From the NCBI RefSeq assembly GCF_013761005.1, contig NZ_JACDUS010000008.1, positions 1 through 64,000 of the forward strand: a stretch of 64,000 bases of DNA, given 5' to 3'. The DNA is from Desulfosalsimonas propionicica. GTDB lineage: Bacteria > Desulfobacterota > Desulfobacteria > Desulfobacterales > Desulfosalsimonadaceae. Shown here in pieces: positions 5,443 to 14,788 of the stretch (position 1 is the stretch's first letter; each line of letters begins with the position of its first letter). The notes beneath the pieces were generated by a model. That model searched no databases. It saw nothing but the letters and a program-made list of their open reading frames with translations, and was not told where the DNA came from. The position numbers were made by a program, and so were the translations under genes.

Positions 5443-8148
5443 TTATGAGGGTATTTGCAGGGGCAGGGAAACTAGTACCAGTTCAGGTGCATCCCGGTGG
5501 TGCCTTTTGGAGAACCCAAGTGCATTGCAAATTTTCAGCATACCACGATTTTCAGCAAGAACCTCCCCGTAAAGTTCGCCGATTCCCTGCTGCCTGGCGT
5601 AATCAATAATACGGCGCATCATCAGGGTCCCCAACCCCCTCCCGGTCCAATCCCCATGAATGAGCACAGCATATTCTGCACGCTCGTTGTCCGGATCCGC
5701 TGCCAGTCGAACCGTGCCGTACAGGGGAGATGCACTCGGCAAGGCCGGGTCGCAGAGCACCAGGGCCATTTCCCGGTCATAATCGATCTGGGTCAGGCGT
5801 GCTGCAAACTCATGGGGCAATGTTTTCATGGCATGCAGAAATCGCAGGCGAATTGCTTCGCGGGAAAGACTCGAGAAAAGCGCGAGCAGTGCAGGCTCGT
5901 CTTCCGGGCGGATTGGACGAAGAAAAAACTTTTGGCCGTCGGCCAGCGTTATTTCTTCCTCAAGTTCCCGGGGATAGGGCCGGATGGCAAGGCGCTGCTG
6001 GGCAGGTATAGATGATGAAATTGCCCTGATGCGGGCATCTAGAGCGATAACCCCGTTTTCATCGACAAGAAGAGGATTGATGTCCAATTCCTGGATTTCA
6101 GCGATATCACAGATCAGCTGCGACACCTTGACCAACGTCATGGCGATGCTCTGCATATTTGCGGCCGGCTTTCCGCGGTAGCCTTTGAGAAGTCGGTAAA
6201 CGCGTGTGCGGCTCATGGCTTCACGGGCAAGCTGCATATTGAGCGGTGGTATAGCAATCTCCATATCCCGAATGATTTCCACTGCGGTGCCTCCCTGGCC
6301 GAACAAAATCACCGGCCCGAACTGGATATCGTTGACAACCCCGATAATCAGTTCGTTTGCATTGGGGCGGTTGACCATGGGCTGTACCGAAAACCCGTAT
6401 ATTTTCGCATCCGGTCGTTTCCTGCTGATTTTTTCCATCATGTTCCGTGCGGCCTCTGCAACGCCTCTGCCCGGAACCAAATGCAGGGCAACGCCGCCTA
6501 TATCGGATTTGTGGGGTATATCGGGCGAAAGGATCTTTAGGGCCAGAAAACCGCTCAGTCCATCGCTTATTGCTGCAGCCTCCTCCGGACTTGTAGCTTC
6601 AAATGTTTTCACTACGGGGATTTTATAAGCGGCCAGAACGGCCTTGGCTTCAATCTCGGTAAGCCATTGCCCGCCCATGGACAGCGCCTGCCGAATGATC
6701 CGACGGGCCGTTTCGGTATCCGGCTCAAAGGCCTCCGGGATATTTGGCGGGGTTTCCATCAGCAGGTTCTGGCCACGGCGGTATCGAACCATCTGCATGA
6801 AACCCCGCACGGCTTCTCCGGGCGTTTCATAACTTGGAATCTTGTTTTTAGAAAAAATTTTGCGGGCCTCCCCGGCGGAATCAATCCCCAGCCAACTGGT
6901 AAAGATGCCTGGGGGGCTGGAGCGAACAGGGCTTTTGGCCAACGTATCCACCACTGCCAAAGCAACCTCTGTGCCCGATACCATCGCAGTGGGGCAGTTT
7001 ATAATAAGAATCGCATCGATATTTTTGTCTTCCAAAAGTATGCGAAGTGCATCCGCGTAGCGTCCCGACGGGGCATCACCGATGATATCCACGGGATTGC
7101 CATGGGACCATGTAGGCGGCAGGACTCTGCTCAGACGCTTTGTTGTTTCTTGCGAAAGTTCGGCGAGACGCCCCTTTTTGTCCATTAATACATCCGTGGC
7201 CAGCACGCCCATCCCTCCCCCGTTGGTCAGAATGACAAGCCCGTCACCATGAAAGGGACGGGACATGGCAAGGGTTTCCACCGCATCGAACAGCGCCAGC
7301 ATATCCGTCACTCGCAGCACGCCGGCCCTTCGAAAGGCGGCATCGTATACCGGGTCTGTTCCAGCCAATGCGCCGGTGTGAGAGGCTGCGGCATGGGCGC
7401 TTTCCCGGTGGCGCCCGGATTTGACCACGATTACAGGCTTCATCCGGGCTGCCGCCCGGGCCGCAGACATGAACTTTCGCGCATGGGTTATATTTTCAAT
7501 ATACAGAAGGATCGCCCCGGCACGAAAGTCACCGGCCAGGTAATCGAGCACATCTCCGAAATCAACGTCCGACATGTTTCCCATGGATATGAAATGGGAA
7601 AATCCGATTGCCTTCGATGTGGCCCAGTCCAATATGGATGTCTGTACCGCACCGGACTGGCCTGCGAAAGCGATTTTCCCGCTTAGGGGATGGATATGGC
7701 CGAAGCTGGCATTCAGGCCATCGCCGGGCACCATGATCCCCAGGCAATTGGGGCCGACGATGCGAAGCAGTCTCGGGCGGGCGGCATCAAGCATCCGGGC
7801 GCAGATACGACTACCGTTTTCGTTTCCTCTTTCCCGGAATCCGGCAGATATGACCACGGCTGCCCGGGTTCCCCGTTTGCCCAATTTTTCAATCAACCGG
7901 GGAACCGTATCCGGAGGGGTGGCGATAACGGCAAGATCCGCGGCTTTTGGCATGCTGTCCACGTCCGGATACACGCAGCGCCCTTCGATTTCTTTGTATT
8001 TGGGGTTTACAAAGAAAATATCGCCTGTAAATCCACTTTCCACCAGATTGTGGGCAATGAGCGTTCCGATGGAGCCCGGTTTCTGACTGGCGCCTATCAA
8101 GGCGACTGAACCCGGATGAAACAGAGAGTCGAGATTCCGAATGGTCAC
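5443..8148 (-). CDS. ADP-forming acyl-CoA synthetase-like protein fused to GNAT acetyltransferase (Pat-like)
   Basis: This 901-residue protein has the order: CoA-binding Rossmann domain (about 5-130, SVALIGASQKPGSIG), succinyl-CoA-ligase-like domains (about 150-460, including SHTGALAGTDPVYDAAF, whose His is the phosphohistidine position in ADP-forming synthetases), an ATP-grasp domain (about 490-700, FLALKILSPDIPHKSDIGGV), and a C-terminal GNAT domain (about 735-895, with the acetyl-CoA loop GRGLGTLMMRR). The architecture matches the Pat/PatZ protein-lysine acetyltransferases, which acetylate and silence acetyl-CoA synthetase; many of those have lost synthetase activity. Here the His is kept, so acyl-CoA synthetase activity is possible. 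The GTG start has GGAGGG upstream. It follows the usp genes on the same strand. Confidence 0.9.
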   Translation of the reverse strand: MTIRNLDSLFHPGSVALIGASQKPGSIGTLIAHNLVESGFTGDIFFVNPKYKEIEGRCVYPDVDSMPKAADLAVIATPPDTVPRLIEKLGKRGTRAAVVISAGFRERGNENGSRICARMLDAARPRLLRIVGPNCLGIMVPGDGLNASFGHIHPLSGKIAFAGQSGAVQTSILDWATSKAIGFSHFISMGNMSDVDFGDVLDYLAGDFRAGAILLYIENITHARKFMSAARAAARMKPVIVVKSGRHRESAHAAASHTGALAGTDPVYDAAFRRAGVLRVTDMLALFDAVETLAMSRPFHGDGLVILTNGGGMGVLATDVLMDKKGRLAELSQETTKRLSRVLPPTWSHGNPVDIIGDAPSGRYADALRILLEDKNIDAILIINCPTAMVSGTEVALAVVDTLAKSPVRSSPPGIFTSWLGIDSAGEARKIFSKNKIPSYETPGEAVRGFMQMVRYRRGQNLLMETPPNIPEAFEPDTETARRIIRQALSMGGQWLTEIEAKAVLAAYKIPVVKTFEATSPEEAAAISDGLSGFLALKILSPDIPHKSDIGGVALHLVPGRGVAEAARNMMEKISRKRPDAKIYGFSVQPMVNRPNANELIIGVVNDIQFGPVILFGQGGTAVEIIRDMEIAIPPLNMQLAREAMSRTRVYRLLKGYRGKPAANMQSIAMTLVKVSQLICDIAEIQELDINPLLVDENGVIALDARIRAISSSIPAQQRLAIRPYPRELEEEITLADGQKFFLRPIRPEDEPALLALFSSLSREAIRLRFLHAMKTLPHEFAARLTQIDYDREMALVLCDPALPSASPLYGTVRLAADPDNERAEYAVLIHGDWTGRGLGTLMMRRIIDYARQQGIGELYGEVLAENRGMLKICNALGFSKRHHRDAPELVLVSLPLQIPS

Positions 8149-8310
8149 TTGATTACCCTCCGATCACTTTCACATCCATTCCCGGTGAAACAACCAATGG
8201 GCTATGCATATACCGCGATGCAGGATCTGCAAACGCACTGGCTTACAGTGAAAAAGGCTTCTGTACTGACAATAATCCCGTTGCAGGATAAAACCAGTCA
8301 AAAGCTGATT

Positions 8311-8583
8311 GCAGATATCGAATGCGGCACGGAGGCTTCCTCCCTCTTGCTTGCTCGGCTTTTGAGTTCTTCCAAATCAGGGCTGTTGATTTCATTCAGG
8401 AATTTCTGGACGTGCTCAAAAAGAGAGATGAAAGAATAGGGGTGGCCGACCGGATCTCGACGCTTGCGTACACCATGGACAACTGCTTTTTGCTGACGAG
8501 GAATTGGATGTCATTTGGTCCGAGGGCGCAATCGTAGCGGCGGAGCAACGGGAAGTCGAACTTTTTGAAACATACAAGGATCC
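8311..8583 (+). pseudogene. Decayed, internally deleted copy of the methyltransferase gene at 321-1076
   Basis: The sequence from ATATCGAATGCGGCACGGAGG onward follows the intact methyltransferase gene from about 456, with frame-breaking indels (for example one base lost near 8490) and an internal deletion. The text jumps from the equivalent of 671 to the equivalent of 987, removing 315 bases between the short imperfect direct repeats GCCATC and GCAATC. The SAM motif has lost glycines (ADIECGTEAS). The copy ends at the left end of the IS4 element. Non-functional. Confidence 0.8.
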
Positions 8584-8588
8584 ACTCT

Positions 8589-10001
8589 TGTCCAAAAACG
8601 GAATTTTGTAGAATGTAAAATTTGACCTAATTTTTGAAGGCTTGAAAAAAAATCCTCCTTGTGGGCAATGTTGAATTGTCAAGAAACAACAAACCCCAAA
8701 AAAACCAAGGAGGATGTCCAATGATAAAACATGCGAGCATGTTTAGTCAACTGATTGCTATGATCGACCGTAAAAATTTCCATGAGCTTGTATACCGCCA
8801 TAAGTCTGAACGGTTCGCTAAAAAATTCAATTCATGGGAACATTTCGTATCCATGCTTTTCTGTCAACTCGCACAGGCTAAAATCCTCAGAGAGATCTGT
8901 GGCGGCATTGCCTGCTGCATGGGCAAAATGAAACATCCGGGAATGAAAGCTGCGCCGAACAAATCAACTCTGTCTTATGCCGACTCCCATAGGTCGTGGG
9001 AGTTATTCCGGGATTTGTTTTACCAGACCCTTGATACATGCAGAGCGGCAGCGCCCGGGAAGCATAAATTCCGGTTTAAAAACAAGCTGCTTTCCCTCGA
9101 CAGCAGCACAATATCATTGTGTCTGTCCATGTTCCCCTGGGCAAAATTCAGGCAAACCAAGGGCGCTGTAAAATTGCACCTCTTGTTGGACCATGACGGG
9201 TACATGCCTTCTTACGCCTACATTTCCAATGGGAAGATGGCTGATATCCATGTTGCCAGACAAATTTCATTATCACCGGGCTCGATCATTACCATGGACT
9301 GAGGATATAACGATTATAAATTGTTTGCGTTCTGGACCGAAAGCGGCATTTATTTTGTCACCCGGTTGAAGGACAACGCCGATTATGAGGTGGTTGAAAA
9401 GTTCAAAATCCCTCAAAACAGGAATGTTTTATCAGATCAACGGATCCGTTTCACTGGTTACAAATCCCGTAAAGAATGCCCCCACCTGATGCGAAAAGTT
9501 GTGGTCTGGGATGTTATCAATAACCGGGAAATCGTATTATTGACCAATCATCGCGATTTCGGGGCCACTACCATCTCTTCGATATACAAGGACAGATGGC
9601 AGATTGAACTTTTTTTCAAGGCGCTCAAGCAGAACCTGAAAGTGAAAATCTTTGTGGGCACTTCCGAAAACGCCCTTTATATCCAGATTTGGACAGCACT
9701 GATTGCCATTCTCATGGTAAAGTTTCTGCAGTTCAAATCCAAATTTGGCTGGTCGCTGTCGAACCTCGTTACTTTGTTGCGCCTGAACCTTTTTACATAC
9801 AGGAATTTATGGGAATGGATCGACAGCCCATATGAAGTTTTACCCTTGGAACCAAAACCTGTCCAATATTCGCTGCCACTACGAGGTCCTGGACAGCATC
9901 TGTACTAAAAAATGAAACCTTGGACCGGAAAAACTGATTTTTCCGCTTGAAACAGTTGATTTTATGGAGCTAGTACGTGAATTTTTAAATTGTTTTGGAC
10001 A
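8589..10001 (+). mobile_element. IS4-family insertion sequence
   Basis: The transposase gene is bracketed by short inverted ends: TGTCCAAAA at 8589-8597 and TTTTGGACA at 9993-10001. Similarity continues a few bases inward (ACGGAATTTT versus CAATTTAAAA on the opposite strand). No target-site duplication is evident, so one flank has probably been rearranged since insertion. The left end abuts the methyltransferase fossil. Confidence 0.75.
8721..9908 (+). pseudogene. IS4-family transposase interrupted by an in-frame TGA
   Basis: Starting at the ATG after AAGGAGG, the frame encodes an N-terminal DUF4372-like region (about 1-75), then the RNase-H-fold catalytic domain. The first Asp is in LSLDSSTISL, and the second in IITMD, directly followed by TGA (9300-9302) where relatives have an Arg before GYNDYxLF. 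Reading continues in the same frame with GYNDYKLFAFWTE and the YREK-type motif YKDRWQIELFFKALKQ with the catalytic Glu. A single CGA to TGA change explains the break. Without readthrough or suppression the element cannot move by itself. All three catalytic acids are otherwise retained, so the inactivation looks recent. Confidence 0.88.
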
Positions 10002-10316
10002 GCAGTGTTTAAAGACCATAAATGGCTGTGAATCTCTCAAAATTTACAAAACAACGCTAATCAGTAATGCCGAATGGCTAAAGCATGGCGCAGCAGCAAC
10101 ATAACCGTTCGCTTGGGGGACCGGGAAAAGCCATTGGTTTTTCACAAAGCATTGATTTATGAGGGTTTATAGATTTCAAAAACCGGACAGGTTTGCTACA
10201 ACATTGCACATTGCCTCGACATTGGGATTCCAGGACTATGTTTGGGGGTCCGCAGCGGCGTGAGTGCCCGCATAACTGAAGTTTCATGGCTGCCGCATAT
10301 GACTCGCCATTAATTC

Positions 10317-10376
10317 GGGCAGACTCAGGAAACACCTAAGCGCCATTTATTTTCAATACCTGAGTCTGCCCTTTTT
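10317..10376 (+). terminator. Long-stem intrinsic terminator
   Basis: GGGCAGACTCAGG (10317-10329) pairs perfectly over 13 bp with CCTGAGTCTGCCC (10359-10371), followed by TTTTT. The loop is about 29 bases. The T tract makes it a plus-strand terminator, although the nearest plus-strand gene is the IS4 transposase about 400 bases upstream. Confidence 0.6.
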
Positions 10377-10407
10377 ACTGTGTCGAATTCTTATGCTTCA
10401 TCAGATT

Positions 10408-11814
10408 TTATAGACATAGCATAAAAGCTATCAAGTCTTTCTTTTCTTGCTGAGTGAGATCCAGCCCCAAGGCCAGATTAAAAAATTCAACAGTATCCGC
10501 GAGGGTTAAAAGCCTGCCATCGTGATGATATGGCGGAGAATCCTTAATGCCCCGGAGGGTGAATGACTTTATTGGGCCGTCTGGGATGCTGTAATGATCA
10601 TTGATCATCTCAGGGGTGTAAAATTTTTCCAGGTGTAAATCCTGCATTTCATGATTTGTATAAGCAGGCGCTGGATGGCATTCCGCACAGCGTCCCTTGC
10701 CAAAGAAAATTTCTTCTCCGCGAAGTTCCTTCTCGGTTGCTTTATCCTCGATAAGACGTCCAGCAGGGTCAAGTTTAGGTGCCGGCGGGAAATCGAACAT
10801 ATTCTGCATTTGAGCCATCATTGCAACCTGGCTGGCGCGATCAGGCAGATTGACACCTTTTTTGGCCGCAGTAACATGATCGCCATCAAAGTAAGCGGTT
10901 CGCTGTTCAAACTCGGTAAAGTCTTCCACCGACCGGAGAGACCGCTTTGACCCATGAATCTGCTGATTGTACATGCCCCTGAGACTAACCGTATCCAGCC
11001 GAAAACGGGCCGCCTGCGGCCGGGTGTCAGGATTCAAGTGGAATGCCGCATTTGTATGCCCGTTCACGTGGCAATCAAGGCAAGTCACGCCCAAACTCGG
11101 TTCCTTGACCTTTCGATCCTCCGTCTGGTTAAACTGCTGCTGCGGGAAAGGGGTGAGCAGCAGCCGCATTCCTTCCATTTGAACCGGAGTGAGAATTCCT
11201 TTAAACATTTCGTAATAGTTCTTGATTGAAAGCACCTTGCCCTGGGATACATCCCCCAGGTCGGGACGAGAGGTTAAATAGATCGGCGGCGGGAACTCAG
11301 GCGTGAAGTGTGCAGGGATATCAAACTCGATATCAAACCGCTCGAGATTTCTGTTTTCAAGTTTCTGCATCTCATCAATCTGGTTTTGCGGGAATACCTG
11401 CCCCCCCGTGCTGTGCTTCGAATGTGGCAGCGGCCGGAAACCCATTGGGAAAAGATCCTTTTCCTTGATCTCTGCCGGCGTCATATCAGACAATTCTTCC
11501 CACGTGACACCTCCGTGAAGTTTGACCCGCACGCCTTGTTGAACCGGTTTGCGGCCGGCCGACATCATTGTGTCGGAAGGCATATCACTTAAATCATAGC
11601 GTTTTTCCAAAAGCTTCTGCTGGCGTTGGTCATACTTCGATTTTGCTTCGGCGTCCATTTCCATGGTCTCTTGGAAGCTCTTCTCAATAACCACCGGCAT
11701 GTAGGTGCCTCCCTCCAAGGGTGTCATTTTCTCGGCCATAACAAGTCCACTAAGCCCGGTCACGACACCAGCCAAACCCAGACAAACGGCCGCCGCAAGA
11801 ATTTTTTTTCGCAT
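10408..11814 (-). CDS. Periplasmic diheme cytochrome c, peroxidase/MauG-like
   Basis: A 468-residue exported protein. The N-terminus KKILAAAVCLGLAGVVTGLS...VMA is a Sec signal peptide. Two c-type haem sites are present, CLDCH (about residue 258) and CAECH (about 382), the spacing of the di-haem peroxidase/MauG superfamily, and the C-terminal FTLRGIKDSPPYHHDGRLLTLADTVEFFN is the typical distal-haem region. It is longer at the N-terminus than classic CcpA. The ATG at 11814 follows GGAAAGGAAG; the frame extends further upstream without a ribosome site. It probably reduces peroxide or oxidises a periplasmic substrate. The next gene upstream on the same strand is a TauE exporter, separated by about 770 bases. 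Confidence 0.82.
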   Translation of the reverse strand: MRKKILAAAVCLGLAGVVTGLSGLVMAEKMTPLEGGTYMPVVIEKSFQETMEMDAEAKSKYDQRQQKLLEKRYDLSDMPSDTMMSAGRKPVQQGVRVKLHGGVTWEELSDMTPAEIKEKDLFPMGFRPLPHSKHSTGGQVFPQNQIDEMQKLENRNLERFDIEFDIPAHFTPEFPPPIYLTSRPDLGDVSQGKVLSIKNYYEMFKGILTPVQMEGMRLLLTPFPQQQFNQTEDRKVKEPSLGVTCLDCHVNGHTNAAFHLNPDTRPQAARFRLDTVSLRGMYNQQIHGSKRSLRSVEDFTEFEQRTAYFDGDHVTAAKKGVNLPDRASQVAMMAQMQNMFDFPPAPKLDPAGRLIEDKATEKELRGEEIFFGKGRCAECHPAPAYTNHEMQDLHLEKFYTPEMINDHYSIPDGPIKSFTLRGIKDSPPYHHDGRLLTLADTVEFFNLALGLDLTQQEKKDLIAFMLCL

Positions 11815-12180
11815 TTTTCTCTTCCTTTCCCGAATCAATAGATTCGGTTTTGGGTTTAAAGCCTGGTTCAATCATTAAAACCAAGCAAGTTGACGCATAT
11901 AATGTTCAAAAACCCAGAAGAAGTGTTATTCTTGTCCAGCCTGTCCCTATCGGATCCATACCGGCCGAAATATCGGCACAGTATCAGCAGGAGTTCTTTT
12001 TTTACATATTTCAGACCTTCTATTTTGATTTGGCTCCCGGCATGGGCATGGCCTTTGATGATGCGGTCGATGGGTGCAAGAGGGGGGCGATCAGAGCAAG
12101 ATTGAAGATCTCGATGACCTTAGCGGAGTTGTCAACATTCAAAGGTATTTCGGCCAAGGATTGCACCATCAATTATAAAA

Positions 12181-12208
12181 ATAATAATTTTAATTCATCA
12201 ACTGTCAA
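12181..12208 (-). promoter_or_regulatory. Candidate promoter for the diheme cytochrome gene
   Basis: Read on the minus strand, TTGACA (12208-12203) is followed after 16 bases by TATTAT (12186-12181). It would give a leader of about 360 bases before the start codon at 11814. Confidence 0.4.
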
Positions 12209-12400
12209 ACGAATTTCTCGCTCCGAATCTATGTTGCCGGGATGTTTATTACGTAAATTATCATAAGAGGTTGGCGATGCTCAGCTTTTATCTTATTTAC
12301 TGATGCAAAGGCTCTAATGGACAGGAAGATTTAAAATTTTCCGGAAAAGTTAAAGAAGGGGTGTTAAAGACTACTTGGCAGTGCGATATTCTATGCCTTC

Positions 12401-12480
12401 CTGAATTTCCACCTTGAATCCGCCATTCTTTTGTTCCGCCGAATCCAAAATATTGATTGGCCATAGCCGCAGTGCTCGGG
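12401..12480. repeat. Degenerate repeat block, related to 16646-16730
   Basis: CTGAATTTCCACCTTGAATC...CATTC here matches CTGAATTTTCCACCTTGATT...CATTC at 16646, and both are followed some 30 bases later by CCATAGCCG and a GTGC-containing string. A shorter piece (TTGAATCCGCCAT) recurs near 13835, and CAATAGCCGAATGTGCA near 14842. Probably scraps of one mobile element; the family is not identifiable. Confidence 0.45.
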
Positions 12481-12587
12481 TTACCCGGGCCTATCCATGA
12501 TCAAAAGTTCGGACCGAGCGCCCACATTATATTGTGCATTGCCTGAATCTGGGGATTTCAAGACTATGTTTGATAATACCGAATGGG

Positions 12588-13538
12588 TTAATAACCGAAA
12601 AAGTCAGCAATATATTTGAGAGCGGTAAAGGTGATAATGCCTGTCAGCATCCACTTGATCTTTGCAGCTGGAACATATTTCTGGCACCGGGCACCCAGGT
12701 ACATGCCTGCCATTCCACCCAATCCGAACAAAAGACCCAGCGCCCAGTCCGGTGCCACGGTCACGGCTGGATAAAACGGGGCAATGGTTTGGTAGAAAAG
12801 AACTCCAGCCACAGAAGTGACAAAGGTGCCCATAAGCGCCGCTCCGGCCACGGTATAGACCGGCAGGCCGAAAAAGGTTACGAAGAAAGGGGCGATGATG
12901 GAGCCGCCGCCGATGCCGTAGATGCCTCCCACAATGCCCACCACAAAGCTGAGGCTGAAAAGACCCCAAAAGGAGATATCAAAGGATTCGTCATAAAAAG
13001 TATACCCCAGTCGTTTCAGGTTAAAATAGTCCACTCTGACCGGTTTCAAGGTCATTTCCATTCGGTCAGCCTTTGATTGGTGGCGACGAATCATCTCGTG
13101 AAATCGTCTTTCGCTTTCAGCTTTGCTGCTTTGGCTATAATTCTTACCCACAAGCTCCCGTCCCATTTTTGCACCGATATACAATAGCACGCATGCAGCA
13201 AAAAGTTTGAAGTGCTGCGGATCCGGTAGCCAGGCTACGCGTACGATGGCGCCGATCAGGACTCCAGGCAGCGTGCCTATGATTACGATCCACGTCAGTG
13301 GCCAGACCATCCGGCCTTCTCTGAAGTAACGATAAACACCGCTGGGAATGGCTACAACGTTGAAAAGTTGATTTGTGGCACTCACAGAAGGGTTGGTGTA
13401 ACCCAGGAATGTCATCTGGAATGGTAAAAGGAGAAATGCTCCTGAAACGCCGCCCATAGAAGTAAAAAATGAAATTATAAAGGCAACAACAAAGGGAATG
13501 GCCGGATTTACCTCTACTCCTGAGATTGGAAACTGCAT
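12588..13538 (-). CDS. TauE/SafE-family membrane permease (sulfite/organosulfonate exporter-like)
   Basis: A 316-residue integral membrane protein with about eight hydrophobic segments. The two family repeats are visible: FVVAFIISFFTSMGGVSGAF near the N-terminus and FSLSFVVGIVGGIYGIGGGS after a charged cytoplasmic loop (about 120-190, rich in Arg, Lys and Glu). The GxGGG-type motif is typical of TauE/SafE transporters. A good AAAGGAG site precedes the ATG. The family exports sulfite, sulfonates or related anions; in a sulfate reducer a sulfur oxyanion is plausible but unproven. It is divergently oriented from the recombinase gene. Confidence 0.88.
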   Translation of the reverse strand: MQFPISGVEVNPAIPFVVAFIISFFTSMGGVSGAFLLLPFQMTFLGYTNPSVSATNQLFNVVAIPSGVYRYFREGRMVWPLTWIVIIGTLPGVLIGAIVRVAWLPDPQHFKLFAACVLLYIGAKMGRELVGKNYSQSSKAESERRFHEMIRRHQSKADRMEMTLKPVRVDYFNLKRLGYTFYDESFDISFWGLFSLSFVVGIVGGIYGIGGGSIIAPFFVTFFGLPVYTVAGAALMGTFVTSVAGVLFYQTIAPFYPAVTVAPDWALGLLFGLGGMAGMYLGARCQKYVPAAKIKWMLTGIITFTALKYIADFFGY

Positions 13539-13908
13539 GCTGGGCTCCTTTCTTAAAGACCCGTTTTTTCAAATTGTAGAAGTAAGCAATTATGGTGCCA
13601 GCTTTAAAAATTTTCTATGTGAAATGTAAACGATTGAAATAAAGGTTCAATTTGCATAATCCGGCTTGTTGTTCAACAAGAAATAGCTTAATCCTGCATG
13701 CCCAATAAATTTGCGAAACGGAAAATAAGCTGACACAAAATATATTGGTTGAGATCAAGGGATTCAAACGAGATCAAAGCACTTCCTTGCCAGCGATAGC
13801 AGCATTCTTGGGATTACAAGAATTTGCAAATTGAATCCGCCATGTTATTTTTATTGTAACTGGCCGGATAGAGGCGAAAACCCAAGCTTTAAACAAAAAA
13901 AGGTCACC
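13539..13908. other. Intergenic interval with a palindrome
   Basis: This AT-rich divergent region holds no gene. CTTGTTGTTCAACAAG at 13665-13680 is a perfect 7+2+7 palindrome and a possible operator. A fragment near 13835 (TTGAATCCGCCAT) matches the degenerate repeat at 12401-12480. Confidence 0.5.
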
Positions 13909-14746
13909 ATGCTGCTTTCACAAGCGATAACCAATTTCATGGAGTACCAGAAAATGAACGCGGGAAAAAAATACGGTCAAGAATTACAGTCTGTTTTTGG
14001 CCCGGCTTGATACCCATTTTAAAGGCCGGGATGTTAACTTCATCACGTCCGACCAAATCCTGAAATTTCTGACCCAGGATACCGAGGGCCAGAAACAAAC
14101 CACCAAGCGTTTCAAGTACACCCTTCTTAAAACCCTTTTCAATTTTATCAAAGACAACGAGGGCCCGGCTCTGGTTAATCCCTGCGATTCACCGGTACTG
14201 AAAAAGACGTTTCGCCTGGCCAAAGGCCGCCAGTGGAGCATTCTGGAAAAGGATGCCGTTGATGAGATCATATTCCGCACTGAGAATCTCCGGAATCGGC
14301 TAATGCTGGAACTAATGGCCAGAGGTGGAATGCGAATTGGAGAAGTCCTGAAGCTCAGGATGAAGGATGTTGAGGATTGTAAACTGTTTCTGGTCAGCCC
14401 GAAAAGCGGGCGGCAAAACGGGGTTGTTTTCATTCCCAAGAAAGTTGCTGCCAGACTCAGGGATTATATCCGGTCAAAGAATATGGAGCCCGGGGAGAGG
14501 ATTTTCCCGATCGGCTACACCGGCGCCAGGCAAATTGTCAAAAAGGCCGGAAGAAAGATCGGAATCGAAATCAGCCCACATGATCTCCGACGACATGCGG
14601 CAACCTATGCAAGCAGGGCCGGTGCTCCCATTGAGATTGTCAGCAAGGTTATTCTCCGACATGCAAATCTTTCGACCACGCAACGGTATCTGGGCAAGGT
14701 GAGTGACACCGAAGCCAGCCGGTGGGTGGAAAATATTTTCAGCTAA
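13909..14746 (+). pseudogene. Tyrosine recombinase (XerC/D-like), frameshifted in an A7 run
   Basis: The N-terminus begins at the ATG 13909 (MLLSQAITNFMEYQKMNAGKK) and must shift frame in the A7 tract at 13965-13971 to continue as NTVKNYSLFLARLDTHF; one fewer A restores a single frame. Downstream the catalytic domain is complete: RGGMRIGEVLKL (Arg I), HDLRRHAATYA (His-x-x-Arg), and LRHANLSTTQRYLG (His and nucleophilic Tyr). With the N-terminus restored it would be about 278 residues, a normal size for Xer-like phage or plasmid recombinases. The A7 run could allow transcriptional or ribosomal slippage, as in IS transposases, so the gene may still be expressed. No attachment sites were found. 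Confidence 0.8.
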
Positions 14747-14751
14747 AAGTG

Positions 14752-14788
14752 AAAACCGGGGTGTCATATTTGAATGCCCCGGTTTTTC
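14752..14788 (+). terminator. Intrinsic terminator of the recombinase gene
   Basis: AAAACCGGGG (14752-14761) pairs with CCCCGGTTTTT (14777-14787), a perfect stem with a T tract, five bases after the recombinase stop codon. Confidence 0.85.

Larger units (their letters stand above)
11815..12587. other. Gene-free interval with a candidate minus-strand promoter
   Basis: About 770 bases separate the cytochrome and TauE genes. A minus-strand promoter candidate is listed separately. A 49-codon minus-strand frame (12020-12169) has no ribosome site. Parts of 12401-12480 and 12525-12575 are repeated elsewhere in the accessory stretch. No protein-coding remnant could be identified. Confidence 0.5.

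Noticed and set aside
9300-9302. TGA in the transposase as a selenocysteine codon
   Set aside because: No SECIS-like hairpin directly after it is apparent, and relatives have Arg, not Cys, at this position.
10078-10335. 85-codon minus-strand frame
   Set aside because: No ribosome site or motif; it overlaps the terminator hairpin at 10317-10376 and lies in repeat debris.
12020-12169. 49-codon minus-strand frame downstream of the promoter candidate
   Set aside because: No ribosome site and low-complexity C-terminus; not enough to call a leader peptide.
13909-14746. Integron integrase for the attC-like site
   Set aside because: The recombinase lacks the extra helix region between motifs that marks IntI as far as can be seen, and lies 13 kb from the site.
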